Assembly: GCA_000751555.1 (NCBI GenBank)
Contig: CCEZ01000008.1
Coordinates: 101,655-165,654, forward strand
Length of the DNA stretch: 64,000 nucleotides
Origin: Anaerosalibacter massiliensis
GTDB taxonomy: Bacteria; Bacillota; Clostridia; Tissierellales; Sporanaerobacteraceae
Direction of reading: 5' to 3'
In this document: positions 25,710 through 34,599 of the stretch, in pieces
How positions within the stretch are numbered: position 1 is the first letter of the stretch
Layout of the letters: every line of letters begins with the position of its first letter
Made by a program: the position numbers and the translations under genes
Notes under the pieces: generated by a model
Database searches by the model: none
Told to the model about the DNA's origin: nothing
Seen by the model: the letters and a program-made list of their open reading frames with translations, nothing else

Positions 25710-26741
25710 TTACATCTTTGTCACATTGAAATAATCAGATAACTTATAAAAAATTATTATAAATTCCGTATATTGTGACACTTGAGAATTAACCTTTATT
25801 CCTATATTTATCTTACTTGCAATTTTCTTACATATATAAAGTCCCATACCTGTAGATTTACTTGTCTTCCTCCCATTGGCCCCTGTAAATCCTCTATCAA
25901 ATATTCTATTAATATCTTTTTTAGCAATACCCATTCCATTATCTCTTATTGAAAGTATTACACTTTCATCATCTTCTTTTGCAAAAATATTAATGTTTCC
26001 ACCTATAGATACATATTTACAGGCATTATTTATTATCTGTTCCAATATATATGAAGCCCACTTCCTATCTGTTAATACTTCAAAATCCAAATCACCAATT
26101 TCTAATTCTATTCTTTTTGATATAAAAAGATTAGTGTTGGTCTTAATTGCACCTTTAACTAAAGAATCAATATTTACTTCTTCAACTATAAAATCTTCTG
26201 AATAACTTGATGATCTACTAGTATATAGTACTTGATTAACAAGAAAATTAGTTCTTTCTAATTCTTGCCTTAGTTGTTCTGATATATTGTACATATCTTC
26301 TTGTTCAATTTTGTCAGCTATAAGTTCACATACTGATAATGGTATCTTAATTTCGTGAACCCATTTTGTTATATAGTCATTTAACTCGTCCAAATTTTCT
26401 TTTAGTTGTTCTGTCTCTTTTAGTTTCTCTTTATTTTTTAAATCAACAACCTTTCTTATTAGTTTTTGTTCCAATTTTTCACCACTTGGAACAAATCCAT
26501 CAATTTTTTCCTTATTATAAAGAGCACTTCTAAAATCTTTGTAAATATTTCTCCATTTAACATACCCTACAATTAAAAATGTAAAAGAAATAGAAAACAG
26601 TAGCATATTCATATACAGAATATCATTTAGAGATTTATTTAAATTTGTACTAGTTATTAGTATTAGATTTATAATTAAAGTTACCATTAGAAAACATATA
26701 ATTGTCCAAAATAAATCTTTTAAATATTTAAAGAAACTCAT
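25710..26741 (-). CDS. BceS-type intramembrane-sensing histidine kinase
   Basis: A 343-residue kinase with two N-terminal helices (about 10-30 and 40-60) joined by a very short loop and hence no sensor domain, as in BceS. The phospho-acceptor is in KWVHEIKIPLSVCELIADK. N box ILEQIINNACKYVSIGG and G boxes DNGMGIAKKDI and STGMGLYICKKIA follow. Such kinases sense flux through the cognate BceAB transporter rather than the drug itself. It overlaps the response regulator gene by 4 bp. Confidence 0.92.
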   Translation of the reverse strand: MSFFKYLKDLFWTIICFLMVTLIINLILITSTNLNKSLNDILYMNMLLFSISFTFLIVGYVKWRNIYKDFRSALYNKEKIDGFVPSGEKLEQKLIRKVVDLKNKEKLKETEQLKENLDELNDYITKWVHEIKIPLSVCELIADKIEQEDMYNISEQLRQELERTNFLVNQVLYTSRSSSYSEDFIVEEVNIDSLVKGAIKTNTNLFISKRIELEIGDLDFEVLTDRKWASYILEQIINNACKYVSIGGNINIFAKEDDESVILSIRDNGMGIAKKDINRIFDRGFTGANGRKTSKSTGMGLYICKKIASKINIGIKVNSQVSQYTEFIIIFYKLSDYFNVTKM

Positions 26742-27412
26742 GGTATCACATATCCTTGAGATCTCTTAGTTAATATGAAGTCTTTTAGTCCTATATCTTC
26801 AAGCTTTCTCCTAAGTCTATTTACATTCACTGTTAAAGTATTTTCACCTATAAAATATTCACTTTCCCAAAGTACCCTCATAATCCTATCCCTTGACACT
26901 ATTTTGCCCTTATTTTTCATAAGCAATTGAAGAATTCTAAACTCATTCTTAGTCAGTTCTACTTTTTTATTATTATAGACTAGAGTCCCATTATTTATAT
27001 TTAAAATAGCTCCTTCACATTCTATTATCTGTCCTTCACTTTCTCCATAAGAATAGGCTCTTCTAAGTATAGCTTGTATTTTTGCTACTAAAATATCAAT
27101 AGAGAATGGTTTTGTAACAAAATCATCTCCACCCATATTCACTGCCATTATTATATCCATATTGCTATCCCTTGAAGATAAAAATATAATTGGAACTTTG
27201 GATATATCTCTTATTTTTTTACACCAATAAAATCCGTCAAAAGAAGGTAAATTTATATCCATAAGCACTAAATGGGGCTTATATTTTGCAAACTCTTCTA
27301 ATATATTTTCAAAATTTTCTATAGAAGCTGTATCAAATCCCCATTTAGAAATTCCTTCTTTTATATTGTTACAAAGAGATTTATCATCTTCTACTATAAA
27401 TATTTTATACAT
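26738..27412 (-). CDS. BceR-type OmpR-family response regulator
   Basis: A 224-residue regulator: receiver domain with acidic VEDDKS, phospho-acceptor Asp in LVLMDINLPSFDGF and Lys in FVTKPFSID. The winged-helix output domain has LTKNEFRILQLLMKNKGKIV and VNVNRLRRKLEDIG. It is the first gene of the regulator-kinase-ATPase-permease cluster, and the gap before the ATPase is the probable target. Family assignment is firm. Confidence 0.94.
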   Translation of the reverse strand: MYKIFIVEDDKSLCNNIKEGISKWGFDTASIENFENILEEFAKYKPHLVLMDINLPSFDGFYWCKKIRDISKVPIIFLSSRDSNMDIIMAVNMGGDDFVTKPFSIDILVAKIQAILRRAYSYGESEGQIIECEGAILNINNGTLVYNNKKVELTKNEFRILQLLMKNKGKIVSRDRIMRVLWESEYFIGENTLTVNVNRLRRKLEDIGLKDFILTKRSQGYVIP

Positions 27413-27555
27413 AATACCACCTCATATCTAAAATATTCTCTATTTTAACATATAAATCCTAAAAATTCTCAGTGAAAATATCTTATTATATTATTTCAAC
27501 AAATACATCTGCCAATAATAAATATTAAAGCTAACAATAAAGCCTATTATACTTG

Positions 27556-28106
27556 TTAAAACATATTTAACTTTATTTTTTTTATAATATTTATTCTCTT
27601 AAAAAGAAATGGTAAAGAAACAACATATAATAATAAAATAATCATAAAAATAAACGATAAATAAACATGAACTCTTATACTTTCCAAAGTATTATAATTT
27701 AAAATTTTCAAAGCCATAATAAATATGTTTAAGAAAACAAAAAATATTACAAATAGTATAGACAAATTATACTTATTTAGAGAATCTTTTAGATATAATT
27801 GTTTCCTTTTTTTAATCTAATAAATGTTATTAACTCTAGGATTAACATAATTATAGAATAGCAAAGAGCAAGTAAGAATAAACCAAGAACTATATATTCT
27901 GCAAGTGCAGTCCCCCAATTAGAATATGCTTTTACCTCTCCTACAGGATAAACCTGCTCAGGTTCTGCCTTCTGCAATGCCTTTTTCAAATCTTTAGTAT
28001 TATGTATATCATCAACAAGTACATCAACAATAACTTCTTGCCAACCAGCATCATGGTGCATAAGGTTTTCTATTGTTATCTTTTCATTAGGATAGCTTTT
28101 CTTCAA
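27556..28106 (-). pseudogene. Serine hydrolase (class C beta-lactamase/PBP4*-like) remnant
   Basis: The upstream part (27789-28106) keeps beta-lactamase-fold motifs. ITIENLMHHDAGWQE matches the helix after the catalytic Ser, and EVKAYSNWGTALAEYIV contains the YSN tyrosine motif. It then jumps directly into a C-terminal membrane helix. The nucleophile SxxK and the whole C-terminal catalytic half are missing. A second small frame (27556-27765, 69 residues, two helices) resembles the membrane tail of the same family. I interpret this as one degraded gene with an N-terminal truncation and an internal deletion. Confidence 0.6.
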
Positions 28107-28215
28107 TATTTTATAACTTTTCTAGTTCTTTTACATTAAAACTCCATAAATGATACAATTTAGTTATACAAAGAATCACCTAAATCGCCATAATTATCAA
28201 ATCTTAAGAATACAA

Positions 28216-28358
28216 TCTACTTATAGGACATATCTAATATAAACATTATACCATTAAATAAAAATTTCCTATAATTTCCATAATCTCTAAGTATTATTCT
28301 ATCCAACATAGCTCATCCACTACTTATGATTAGTGCTACTTTCAAAGCTTATTTGGTA
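28216..28358 (-). repeat. Dispersed intergenic repeat, copy 1 (lacks the rlmH-like core)
   Basis: The sequence AACATTATACCATTAAATA, followed by CATAGCTCATCCAC and CTACTTATGAT, recurs at 34.4-34.6 and 36.9-37.1 kb. The 15-bp palindromic core present in other copies is missing. After it, GTGCTACTTTCAAAGC and TTATTTGGTAATA match the same downstream block. The copy separates the hydrolase remnant from the methyltransferase gene. Confidence 0.6.
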
Positions 28359-28365
28359 ATAAAAT

Positions 28366-28403
28366 AAAACAGTAGGTTATTATAACAAGCCTACTGTTTT
28401 TAA
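28366..28403 (-). terminator. Terminator of the methyltransferase gene
   Basis: On the minus strand, AAAAACAGTAGGCTTG and the partner CCTACTGTTTTATT form a 10-bp stem ending in T-rich sequence. Similar cagtagg-type hairpins follow other units of the accessory zone (35362-35402 and 37128-37168). Confidence 0.75.
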
Positions 28404-28443
28404 TAAGTAGTTCATTGATTATTTTTTTATTAAAATACTATAT

Positions 28444-29214
28444 TTATTCTTTACTGGATATAATAAAAAATCTATGACATGTAAAATCAATGTAACCTAA
28501 CTTTTCAATTATATTATGAATTTCTACTAATTTGTCAAAGTATCTTTCTATAGTAAAATCTGGTACTTGCCATGGTATTGCTTTCAAATAATATACAATG
28601 GCTCCTATATCATAAAATCTTGTTTTTATTAAGTCTTCTTTTTGTTCAAGTACCTTTAAATCTACTGCTTTTAATTGACCTACAGCTCTTTCTAGATTCC
28701 AATCAAAGAATTCAAACTCTGGAGCTCCTAAAAATTCATTGATTTCTTTATCATTCAATCCGCCAACCTGCTGAGTAACAAAAATTCCTTCATCCTTTAA
28801 AATTCTTTTAACCTCTTTAGGTGAATAAGATTCATGTTTATTTATTATAAGTTCAAAAGTTTCATCATCAAATGGTAGACATTCATCATTTTCAACCTCA
28901 TAAACCTTTACACCTAAAGGTTCTAATTTGTTTTTTGCAATAAGTATATTAGGTTTATATCCTTCTGTAGCACAGGTGTATTTAGGTAATGGATCTAATG
29001 TAGATAAAAATTCTCCCCCACCTGTACCCATATCAAGTAAGGAAGATACTTCATGAATTTCTATCATTACTTTATTTCTATAATTCCAACTCAATGGAAA
29101 CTCTTGCATTCTTCCAGTTGATTCTAAGAATGAGAAATCCCATCCTTCAAACTTTTCATTTACTTCATCCATTAGATAATTAAACAATTCTTTATTTATT
29201 AAACTTTTTTTCAT
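28444..29214 (-). CDS. SAM-dependent class I methyltransferase
   Basis: A protein of about 256 residues with a Rossmann-fold methyltransferase core. Motif I is SSLLDMGTGGGEFLSTL, an acidic strand-2 end lies in CATEGYKPN, and a motif IV-like stretch reads PFDDETFELIINKHESYSP. The start at the ATG of MKKSL is preceded by GGGAGGAAG; an upstream TTG would add six residues. Homologues act on small molecules or drugs, but the substrate is not evident. It is a single-gene unit between repeat-type intergenic regions. Confidence 0.82.
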   Translation of the reverse strand: MKKSLINKELFNYLMDEVNEKFEGWDFSFLESTGRMQEFPLSWNYRNKVMIEIHEVSSLLDMGTGGGEFLSTLDPLPKYTCATEGYKPNILIAKNKLEPLGVKVYEVENDECLPFDDETFELIINKHESYSPKEVKRILKDEGIFVTQQVGGLNDKEINEFLGAPEFEFFDWNLERAVGQLKAVDLKVLEQKEDLIKTRFYDIGAIVYYLKAIPWQVPDFTIERYFDKLVEIHNIIEKLGYIDFTCHRFFIISSKE

Positions 29215-29388
29215 ATTTTCTTCCTCCCTCAAGTATTTTAAGATTCTAAATAAAAAATTCTTTTTCAGGAGAACCCCTTATAGGTTGTTATAATCCGTAC
29301 ATAATAGAATAAATATACATACATATACTCCTTTTTTAGTTATTTATATAGCTGATTAAACTATATATTTACAATTTATATTTTCTTA

Positions 29389-29706
29389 TTAAACTTTATT
29401 TAATGTAAATTCTACAATACTTAATATAGCTATTTTTTCATTAGTTTCATCTATACCATAACACCAAATATCTCCAATATATTTCCCTTTAAAATAAATA
29501 ACTTTACCATAACTTAAGGCATCTGCTTTCAAAGACTCCTCAAATAATATTAATGCTTTTTCTAAGGATTCAATACTAAAGGGGAATAATCTTTTTATTT
29601 CTTCATCTTGAGTCTTCTTCCAAAAAGTCATAACGTGATCCTTCGTTCTTGTTTTTAGCATTATGTCCATGAAAGCCATCCTTTCATCAATATAATAATC
29701 AATCAT
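29389..29706 (-). pseudogene. GNAT acetyltransferase, C-terminally truncated
   Basis: The 105-residue product covers only the first half of a RimJ/RimL-like acetyltransferase: KRLFPFSIESLEKALILFEE and YGKVIYFKGKYIGDIWCYGI. It stops in strand 4 (AILSIVEFTLNKV) before the acetyl-CoA-binding Q/RxxGxG/A loop. Without that loop it cannot be catalytic. The 180 bp downstream holds no recognisable remainder, so the 3' half was deleted. Confidence 0.6.
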
Positions 29707-29750
29707 TTTTTATCTCTTTCAGTTTGTTTCAATAATTCACATAATTCTAC

Positions 29751-30149
29751 TTATACAAAGAGTTGTATTATTCTTAAGCCTTCTAAAATTACCACTTTAG
29801 TTAAAATAATAAATGACAAAAGATAAAAAAGACTTTTTTGTAAAGCTGAACCTCTCTTTAAAATTAGACCAATTACACCTAATATTATTGCAACTATACC
29901 CAGACCACAGAGAAGAATGAACAGTATATTCATAGTTCCAAAAGTAATTGCAGGTTTTATCGCCATGGAATCCTTTATTCCTCCTGTTGCCGATAGTACT
30001 ATACCTAATATGAGCATGATGGTACTCATTCTTTTCCAATTTACATCTGCTGGATTATTTTTGATAGTCTTAATGAATATGATAAAAAAGGTTATTAAAA
30101 AACAAGTAGAGATAAAATTTGCTACACTTCCAAAGTATAATTTAAACAT
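29751..30149 (-). CDS. Small four-helix membrane protein
   Basis: A 132-residue protein with four hydrophobic helices (about 5-27, 40-60, 68-95 and 108-128) and few charged residues. It begins 1 bp after the stop of the DUF998-like gene, so the two are coupled. Such pairs are common in clostridial and Bacillus genomes, but I do not recognise a characterised family. Function is unknown. Confidence 0.6.
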   Translation of the reverse strand: MFKLYFGSVANFISTCFLITFFIIFIKTIKNNPADVNWKRMSTIMLILGIVLSATGGIKDSMAIKPAITFGTMNILFILLCGLGIVAIILGVIGLILKRGSALQKSLFYLLSFIILTKVVILEGLRIIQLFV

Positions 30150-30150
30150 T

Positions 30151-30810
30151 CTATCCCTCCTTTGTATTTATATTAAACATCCATAATGCTAATGCAACGT
30201 TTGATGTCATCAATGAATAAAGATTAACTCTCTCAACTAGACCTGCATATTGAGGAAATTCATTTGCTGCAACTACTGTCATAAATCCTGAAACAATAAA
30301 CACAGTACTAAATAAAGCCATAAACCTTGTCATTCCTGGGTATTTTTTTGTTTTAGCTAGTCCAATAGTAAGCAGTATTGCTAAAACAATGTAACCAATT
30401 ACAATAACTCCCGTTATAGCAAAATGCATGGTATTTTGAAAACTATTGCTCCATGCTGTATCAGATAAAGGAAATAGTTTGTATCCAAACGTAGATAACA
30501 ATTCTGCAACAGCCTTAATAACCAATCCAGTATAAAAAGTTTTATTCACTTTTACTTCTTTTTTGAAATAAATTAACAAAACAATGCAAAAAACCATATT
30601 AAAAAAACTATAACCATAGCTAATGTTACTTGCTACAGTATGACTAATTGCAGTATCTGCTGTTAAATCACTAATTGGCTGGGCAATCGGATTATAATCT
30701 TTCCAAATCATTCTTCCTGCTACCACATGTGTCAGATAAAAAATAGTTTCCAATACTCCTGATAATGCTAAAATTTTTAAGGTGCTTTTTCCCTTTTTTA
30801 ACGTATTCAT
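30151..30810 (-). CDS. DUF998-family membrane protein
   Basis: A protein of about 219 residues with six helices. It carries the family opening GVLETIFYLTHVVAGRMIWK and PIAQPISDLTADTAISH, typical of DUF998 (Frag1-related) proteins. The start is the ATG of MNTLKKGKS, preceded by GGAGG; an in-frame TTG lies upstream. It is translationally coupled to the small membrane protein downstream. A fragment related to its 5' part lies at about 31053-31124, indicating a past duplication. Function is unknown. Confidence 0.75.
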   Translation of the reverse strand: MNTLKKGKSTLKILALSGVLETIFYLTHVVAGRMIWKDYNPIAQPISDLTADTAISHTVASNISYGYSFFNMVFCIVLLIYFKKEVKVNKTFYTGLVIKAVAELLSTFGYKLFPLSDTAWSNSFQNTMHFAITGVIVIGYIVLAILLTIGLAKTKKYPGMTRFMALFSTVFIVSGFMTVVAANEFPQYAGLVERVNLYSLMTSNVALALWMFNINTKEG

Positions 30811-30919
30811 GTTTTCCTCCAAAATTTTTATTAACTAAAACATTTCTTTAATAGGTAAAAACCAGTGCCCCAAATGCTGATTTTTATTTATTCCATTGTC
30901 TTAGTTAGTATGTATTTTT

Positions 30920-31045
30920 CAACTTATACAGCATAACTAACATAAATATTATGCTATTCAACATATCTCATCTACTAATATGATATACTCCATTATATTA
31001 GTGCTACTTTCAGAGCTTATTTGCTAATAGATATATTTAATTAAT
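30920..31045 (-). repeat. Dispersed intergenic repeat, copy 2 (degenerate core)
   Basis: It shares ACTTATACAGCATAAC, ATAAATATTATGCTATT, CTCATCTACT and AGTGCTACTTTCAGAGC with copy 1. In the core position of other copies it has GATATACTCCATTATATT. It lies directly upstream of the DUF998-like gene. Confidence 0.5.
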
Positions 31046-31052
31046 AGAATGA

Positions 31053-31124
31053 AATAAAACAATACAAAAAACTATAGCCGTAGCTAAGGTTACTTGCTAC
31101 AGTATGGCTAATTGGAATATCTGC
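31053..31124 (-). pseudogene. Duplicated fragment of the DUF998-like gene
   Basis: About 70 bp (for example GTTACTTGCTACAGTATGGC then ATCTGCTGTTAA) match 30580-30665 inside the DUF998-like gene, with several substitutions and a short deletion. It has no reading frame of its own. It marks a partial duplication or recombination next to the repeat copy. Confidence 0.6.
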
Positions 31125-31126
31125 TG

Positions 31127-31531
31127 TTAATCTAATAGAGCTTTATATTCATCTACATCATCAAATTTATCCCAAAAACTAATGGGGATATCATCAGTGC
31201 TAATATTTTTCATATTAATCGGTTTTCCATCATTTAATTTATCTACAACTATATCAAAAGAATTATCATCATTTAATGTGATTTCAAAGCTTTGCTTGTT
31301 ACTCTTAATTCTATATGAATTGTTTTCAGATTTTTTGTAAGTTCCTCTATCAACTTCCCTATTATCAATCCATTCAACAAAACTATTATCTTCTTCACGA
31401 ATAAGCACTTGAATATGATAACCATTCACTTCACTCTGATAAAACCCCTTTAAAGTAGGTCTTATGGATAAATACCCCCATGATATCAAAATAATTACTA
31501 TTGATAAAACAATAACTGTTAATTTTTTCAT
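31127..31531 (-). CDS. Membrane-anchored small extracytoplasmic protein
   Basis: A 134-residue protein. An N-terminal hydrophobic helix (about 4-24) serves as signal anchor, followed by a beta-rich domain of about 105 residues with repeated polar strands (GFYQSEVNGYHIQVLIREED, YKKSENNSYRIKSNKQSFEI). No lipobox Cys is present. The family is not recognised. The 3' end lies 3 bp after the DUF998 fragment, so the last codons may have been altered by that rearrangement. Confidence 0.55.
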   Translation of the reverse strand: MKKLTVIVLSIVIILISWGYLSIRPTLKGFYQSEVNGYHIQVLIREEDNSFVEWIDNREVDRGTYKKSENNSYRIKSNKQSFEITLNDDNSFDIVVDKLNDGKPINMKNISTDDIPISFWDKFDDVDEYKALLD

Positions 31532-31652
31532 AACAATACCCCCATAATGTCTTTCTACTTATATGACATACCTTATATAAATATTATAACATTAAATCGT
31601 TACCACCCTTTCATTCAAAATATTATTTAAAATTTGTAATCATCTTACAAAA

Positions 31653-31982
31653 CTATATATATGAATCATGATAAAATCCATGATGATAACGATATTTCCT
31701 CAATGTTCCTTCTTTAGTAAAACCAACTTTTTCAAGAACCTTTTGAGCAGCAACATTTTCCGCATCAGTGTCTGCTTCTATTCTTACTATCGGGTAGTTT
31801 TCAAATAAAAATTAATATATATAAGACCTATTAACTTTTTCCCTTCTTGAGCAATTAACATTTGAAATTTATAAGAACAAAAACCATCTTTTTCATATTT
31901 GTTTTGAAGTTGGTAAAATGATCGAAATTGAAACTCTTGATATTTTTCGCGTACTTTTTATGAATTCTATTCATATATTTCC
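31653..31982 (-). pseudogene. GNAT acetyltransferase remnant with frameshift
   Basis: In one minus-strand frame REKYQEFQFRSFYQLQNKYE and MLIAQEGKKLIGLIYINF resemble strands 2-4 of a RimJ-like acetyltransferase. After a frame change near 31805, VRIEADTDAENVAAQKVLEK and VGFTKEGTLRKYRYHHGFYH give the unmistakable C-terminal acetyl-CoA region, ending with TAG at 31653. No N-terminal start can be placed. The gene is broken. Confidence 0.7.
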
Positions 31983-32088
31983 TCCACATCATGTTTTTCA
32001 ATTGTCCTTATGCAAATATTTTCTTGTATAATCATTTTACTAAATATCATCCTCCAGATTATCATGTAGTACACTTTTCTACTATTAT

Positions 32089-32568
32089 TTAAAGATACTG
32101 CACCTCATGGAAAATATATGGATTACGAGAAAATACAAGATATACAACTCTTCCATCATAATTTAGCATATATCTGACTTTATATTTCGTAAATTCTCCA
32201 TCAATTACATCTAATATTTTTTCTCTATCAAACTAATTTACTTCAAGGCTTTCGTCACTTGTTGTCAATTCACCTGAAATTGCTTTACCAGTAAATCCAA
32301 AACTTACAATTGTTCCAATAGGACTAATCCCATCACGCTGAAACATCTCCCCTATATTTGAATGAACTGCTATTAATTTCCCAATTTCTATAGTCATCCT
32401 ATTTTCTTCTTTTATCTCTCTTTTTAATCCATTGATGAGATTTTCACCTATTTCGATTTGCCCTCCTGGAATCTCTCATCCCCTATCAGGACTTTTCACT
32501 AGGAGTATTTTCCCCTCATCATTTTCTATTAATCCACTAACAGCAACAATATGTACTGGGTAATTCAT
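32089..32568 (-). pseudogene. NUDIX hydrolase with two in-frame stops
   Basis: One continuous minus-strand frame reads MNYPVHIVAVSGLIENDEGK, then SPDRG-stop-EIPGGQIEIGENL and LKREIKEENRM (Nudix box region), and later SDESLEVN-stop-FDREK, ending at TAA 32089. The stops are TGA and TAG at positions where related proteins have Trp, so each is one base from TGG. The Nudix Glu residues are otherwise largely kept. This looks like a recently inactivated gene. Confidence 0.75.
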
Positions 32569-32634
32569 AATACCATTTTCTCCCTAATACATAATATGAA
32601 AATAATGAGTCTAAACTTCAAATATAAACTATAA

Positions 32635-33078
32635 TCATAATCTTATGATATACTGACAGGTTTTCTTTTGTCCACTTTTATACAGCTCATGCCACGTTGG
32701 TACATCAATAATATCAATTAATTCAGCTCCACAGTATTCACAGGTCTTTCTGGACGCGATATTTTCTAGCGAACATGTAATAATAATTTCTTTCATTTGG
32801 TGCTTCTTTGCTAACAAAAATAACAACTTGCAAGCTTTTAAGGCATAGTGATTCCCTCTAAAAGGCTTATAAATTTCATAGCCTATATTTCCGCCATATC
32901 TTGTATTGTCATTATGACCAACACGTAAATCACACTGGCCTACTTCAGTATTATCATCACATCTGACAATCTTAAAATAATATGCAGGAACATATTCTTT
33001 TTCGATGTTTTCATCAGCGGTTTTATATAGATGCAAATAAATTTCTTGATTCTTCAAATCCGTCGTATCAAAAAACAT
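32635..33078 (-). CDS. GNAT-family N-acetyltransferase
   Basis: A 147-residue acetyltransferase of the RimJ/RimL type. Substrate-side strands include KIVRCDDNTEVGQCDLRVGH. The acetyl-CoA loop is carried by GNIGYEIYKPFRGNHYALKA (R-G-N-H-Y-A in place of RGxGxA), followed by the helix ACKLLFLLAKK. The C-terminal part ends TCSLENIASRKTCEYCGAEL, the usual N-x-A-S-x-K/R region. The substrate is unknown. It is one of several GNAT genes or remnants in this accessory zone. Confidence 0.82.
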   Translation of the reverse strand: MFFDTTDLKNQEIYLHLYKTADENIEKEYVPAYYFKIVRCDDNTEVGQCDLRVGHNDNTRYGGNIGYEIYKPFRGNHYALKACKLLFLLAKKHQMKEIIITCSLENIASRKTCEYCGAELIDIIDVPTWHELYKSGQKKTCQYIIRL

Positions 33079-33109
33079 TTCTATACCACCTCAAAATATA
33101 AATTATCAA

Positions 33110-33180
33110 TACTTTAAATAATATCATCATTACGCCATTAAATAGAAATTTGTTATAGTTTTGATAATTTTTTAAGTATT
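33110..33180 (-). repeat. Dispersed intergenic repeat, copy 4 (partial)
   Basis: ACGCCATTAAATAGAAATTT, then TTATAGTTTTGATAA and AAGTATTCT, match the left half of the copies at 34.4 and 28.2 kb. The core and the right half are missing. It separates the GNAT gene from the XRE/membrane pair. Confidence 0.45.
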
Positions 33181-33219
33181 CTCCGTAAATCAAAAAAAGC
33201 TACTTTATCTTCCTTTAAC

Positions 33220-33657
33220 TTACATCTTACCATTAAAATATTTATATGCTATAGAAAATGCTAACACTTGAACACACATTGCTCCTATAGAAAAAAACGC
33301 TGGAATTCGATAGTCAAGCCAAACAAATGTAAATGCCATTACTATAAATAAAATTGTTGCTATGACGTTTGCAATGGCATAAGCAATTCTTAGTATCTCA
33401 ATGTTTCTTTCATCATTTAATTCAATTTGTTCTTGTTTTAGTTTTTCAGCTGGAGTTCTTTTATAATGAATTAATTTAACTATTCCAATAGCTATAAATG
33501 CACTACCCATGCCAGTAAACATACCCATAAGCATATTCATATTGTGTGCATCATCTGGAAACCTTATAGAAGATACTATGCCGAATACTAATAGCACCAT
33601 ACCTATAACAATTAATATAGGCCAGAATCTTTTGCTTTTAATCGTCTTACATAACAT
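33220..33657 (-). CDS. Four-helix membrane protein partnered with an XRE regulator
   Basis: A 145-residue protein with four helices (about 10-30, 40-62, 88-108 and 115-138) and a charged cytoplasmic segment KRTPAEKLKQEQIELNDERN between helices 2 and 3. The stop codon of the XRE gene overlaps its start by 1 bp. XRE-plus-membrane-protein pairs of this kind are frequent in firmicutes, with the small regulator controlling the pair. Function is unknown. Confidence 0.7.
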   Translation of the reverse strand: MLCKTIKSKRFWPILIVIGMVLLVFGIVSSIRFPDDAHNMNMLMGMFTGMGSAFIAIGIVKLIHYKRTPAEKLKQEQIELNDERNIEILRIAYAIANVIATILFIVMAFTFVWLDYRIPAFFSIGAMCVQVLAFSIAYKYFNGKM

Positions 33658-33857
33658 TATTTTTCCTCCTCATAAATAAAAATTTCTTCAATTAACATAT
33701 CAAAATATCGGGCTATTTTAAAAGCTAACGTTATAGACGGATTATACCGCCCATTTTCTAATGAACTTATTGTTTGTCTTGAAACTTCTAAAGCTAAAGC
33801 AAGTTCTTCCTGTTTGATTCCTTTTTGTTTTCTAATTTCTTCTAATCTATTCTTCAC
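33657..33857 (-). CDS. XRE-family helix-turn-helix regulator
   Basis: A regulator of about 66 residues that is nearly all HTH: NRLEEIRKQKGIKQEELALA followed by LEVSRQTISSLENGRYNPSI. A GTG start (MKNRL) is chosen because AGGTG lies upstream; an alternative GTG adds four residues. It is coupled to the membrane protein gene downstream, which overlaps its stop. It probably represses its own operon. Confidence 0.85.
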   Translation of the reverse strand: MKNRLEEIRKQKGIKQEELALALEVSRQTISSLENGRYNPSITLAFKIARYFDMLIEEIFIYEEEK

Positions 33858-33963
33858 AAAGAAAAACACCTCTTTCGTACTATTTGTAAAGTTAGCTTTA
33901 CATTATCAATATACTATGATTAAAGATAAATGTCAAGCATACTTTCCGTAAATATTTATAATA

Positions 33964-33990
33964 AAAGCAGATTATCTTTCAAATCTGCTA
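33964..33990 (-). terminator. Hairpin downstream of the GNAT remnant
   Basis: AGCAGATT and AAATCTGCT pair across a short loop at 33967-33989, with a T-rich flank on the minus-strand side (CTGCTTTTAT). It probably ended the transcript of the now broken acetyltransferase. Confidence 0.5.
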
Positions 33991-34034
33991 AAGAGCTTAC
34001 ATCATATTTTTAATTATTAAACAACCATGATTTT

Positions 34035-34380
34035 TTATCTCAATTTTTCCTCAAACTCCGTTATATAAATCCCACTTCCAATTTCAATATCACTTTTCTT
34101 GTTATAACCATTTTTTAGATATAAATTTATGGCAGGTAAATTTCTCTTTCCAGTACATACAATAATTTTATTTATATTATTTTCAATTCCTTCTATAAAA
34201 GTTAATCAATTTATCTACAATACTCTTCCTAAAAAAGTGAGGAATATTGCAACTTTGTGTATATCTAAAATACTCCCAATAATTTTAAATGAAATCATCC
34301 TTGCTAGAACGTTATTTATATGATATCCATAAAAAATTTCATCACATGCTTTACTGTTTCTATATCTTTTAAATCAAGTT
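34035..34380 (-). pseudogene. GNAT acetyltransferase remnant
   Basis: The end of a minus-strand frame reads KIIVCTGKRNLPAINLYLKN then GYNKKSDIEIGSGIYITEFE, which is the C-terminal N-x-P-A-I-x-L-Y-x-K-x-G-F region of GNAT proteins. Upstream, FFRKSIVDKLINF in another frame is the acetyl-CoA helix region, so at least one frameshift separates them. No intact start exists. Together with the intergenic repeat it fills the gap between the XRE pair and the next GNAT gene. Confidence 0.6.
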
Positions 34381-34419
34381 TCTAAATCATCACTTTCTCC
34401 TTTTGATTTACATAGTTAT

Positions 34420-34575
34420 ACCTATACGAAATATCTAATATAAACATTATGCCATTAAATAGTAATTTATTATAGCTTCTGATAACTTTACTAAATACTA
34501 ATATACAAAACATAGCTCATCCACTTACTTATGATACAGTTCCCCGTATCAGTTCTACTCGCAGGATATAAGATA
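34420..34575 (-). repeat. Dispersed intergenic repeat, copy 5, with rlmH-end-like core
   Basis: It contains ATCTAATATAAACATTATGC, CATTAAATAGTAATTTATT and ACATAGCTCATCCACTTAC. The core TTACTTATGATACAGTTCCC follows at 34525, then GTATCAGTTCTACTCGCAGG. The core matches the last bases of rlmH with four differences and forms an imperfect palindrome (GATACAG/CCGTATC). Confidence 0.75.
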
Positions 34576-34599
34576 ACTTACTCTCTATCCCTTTTTTAC

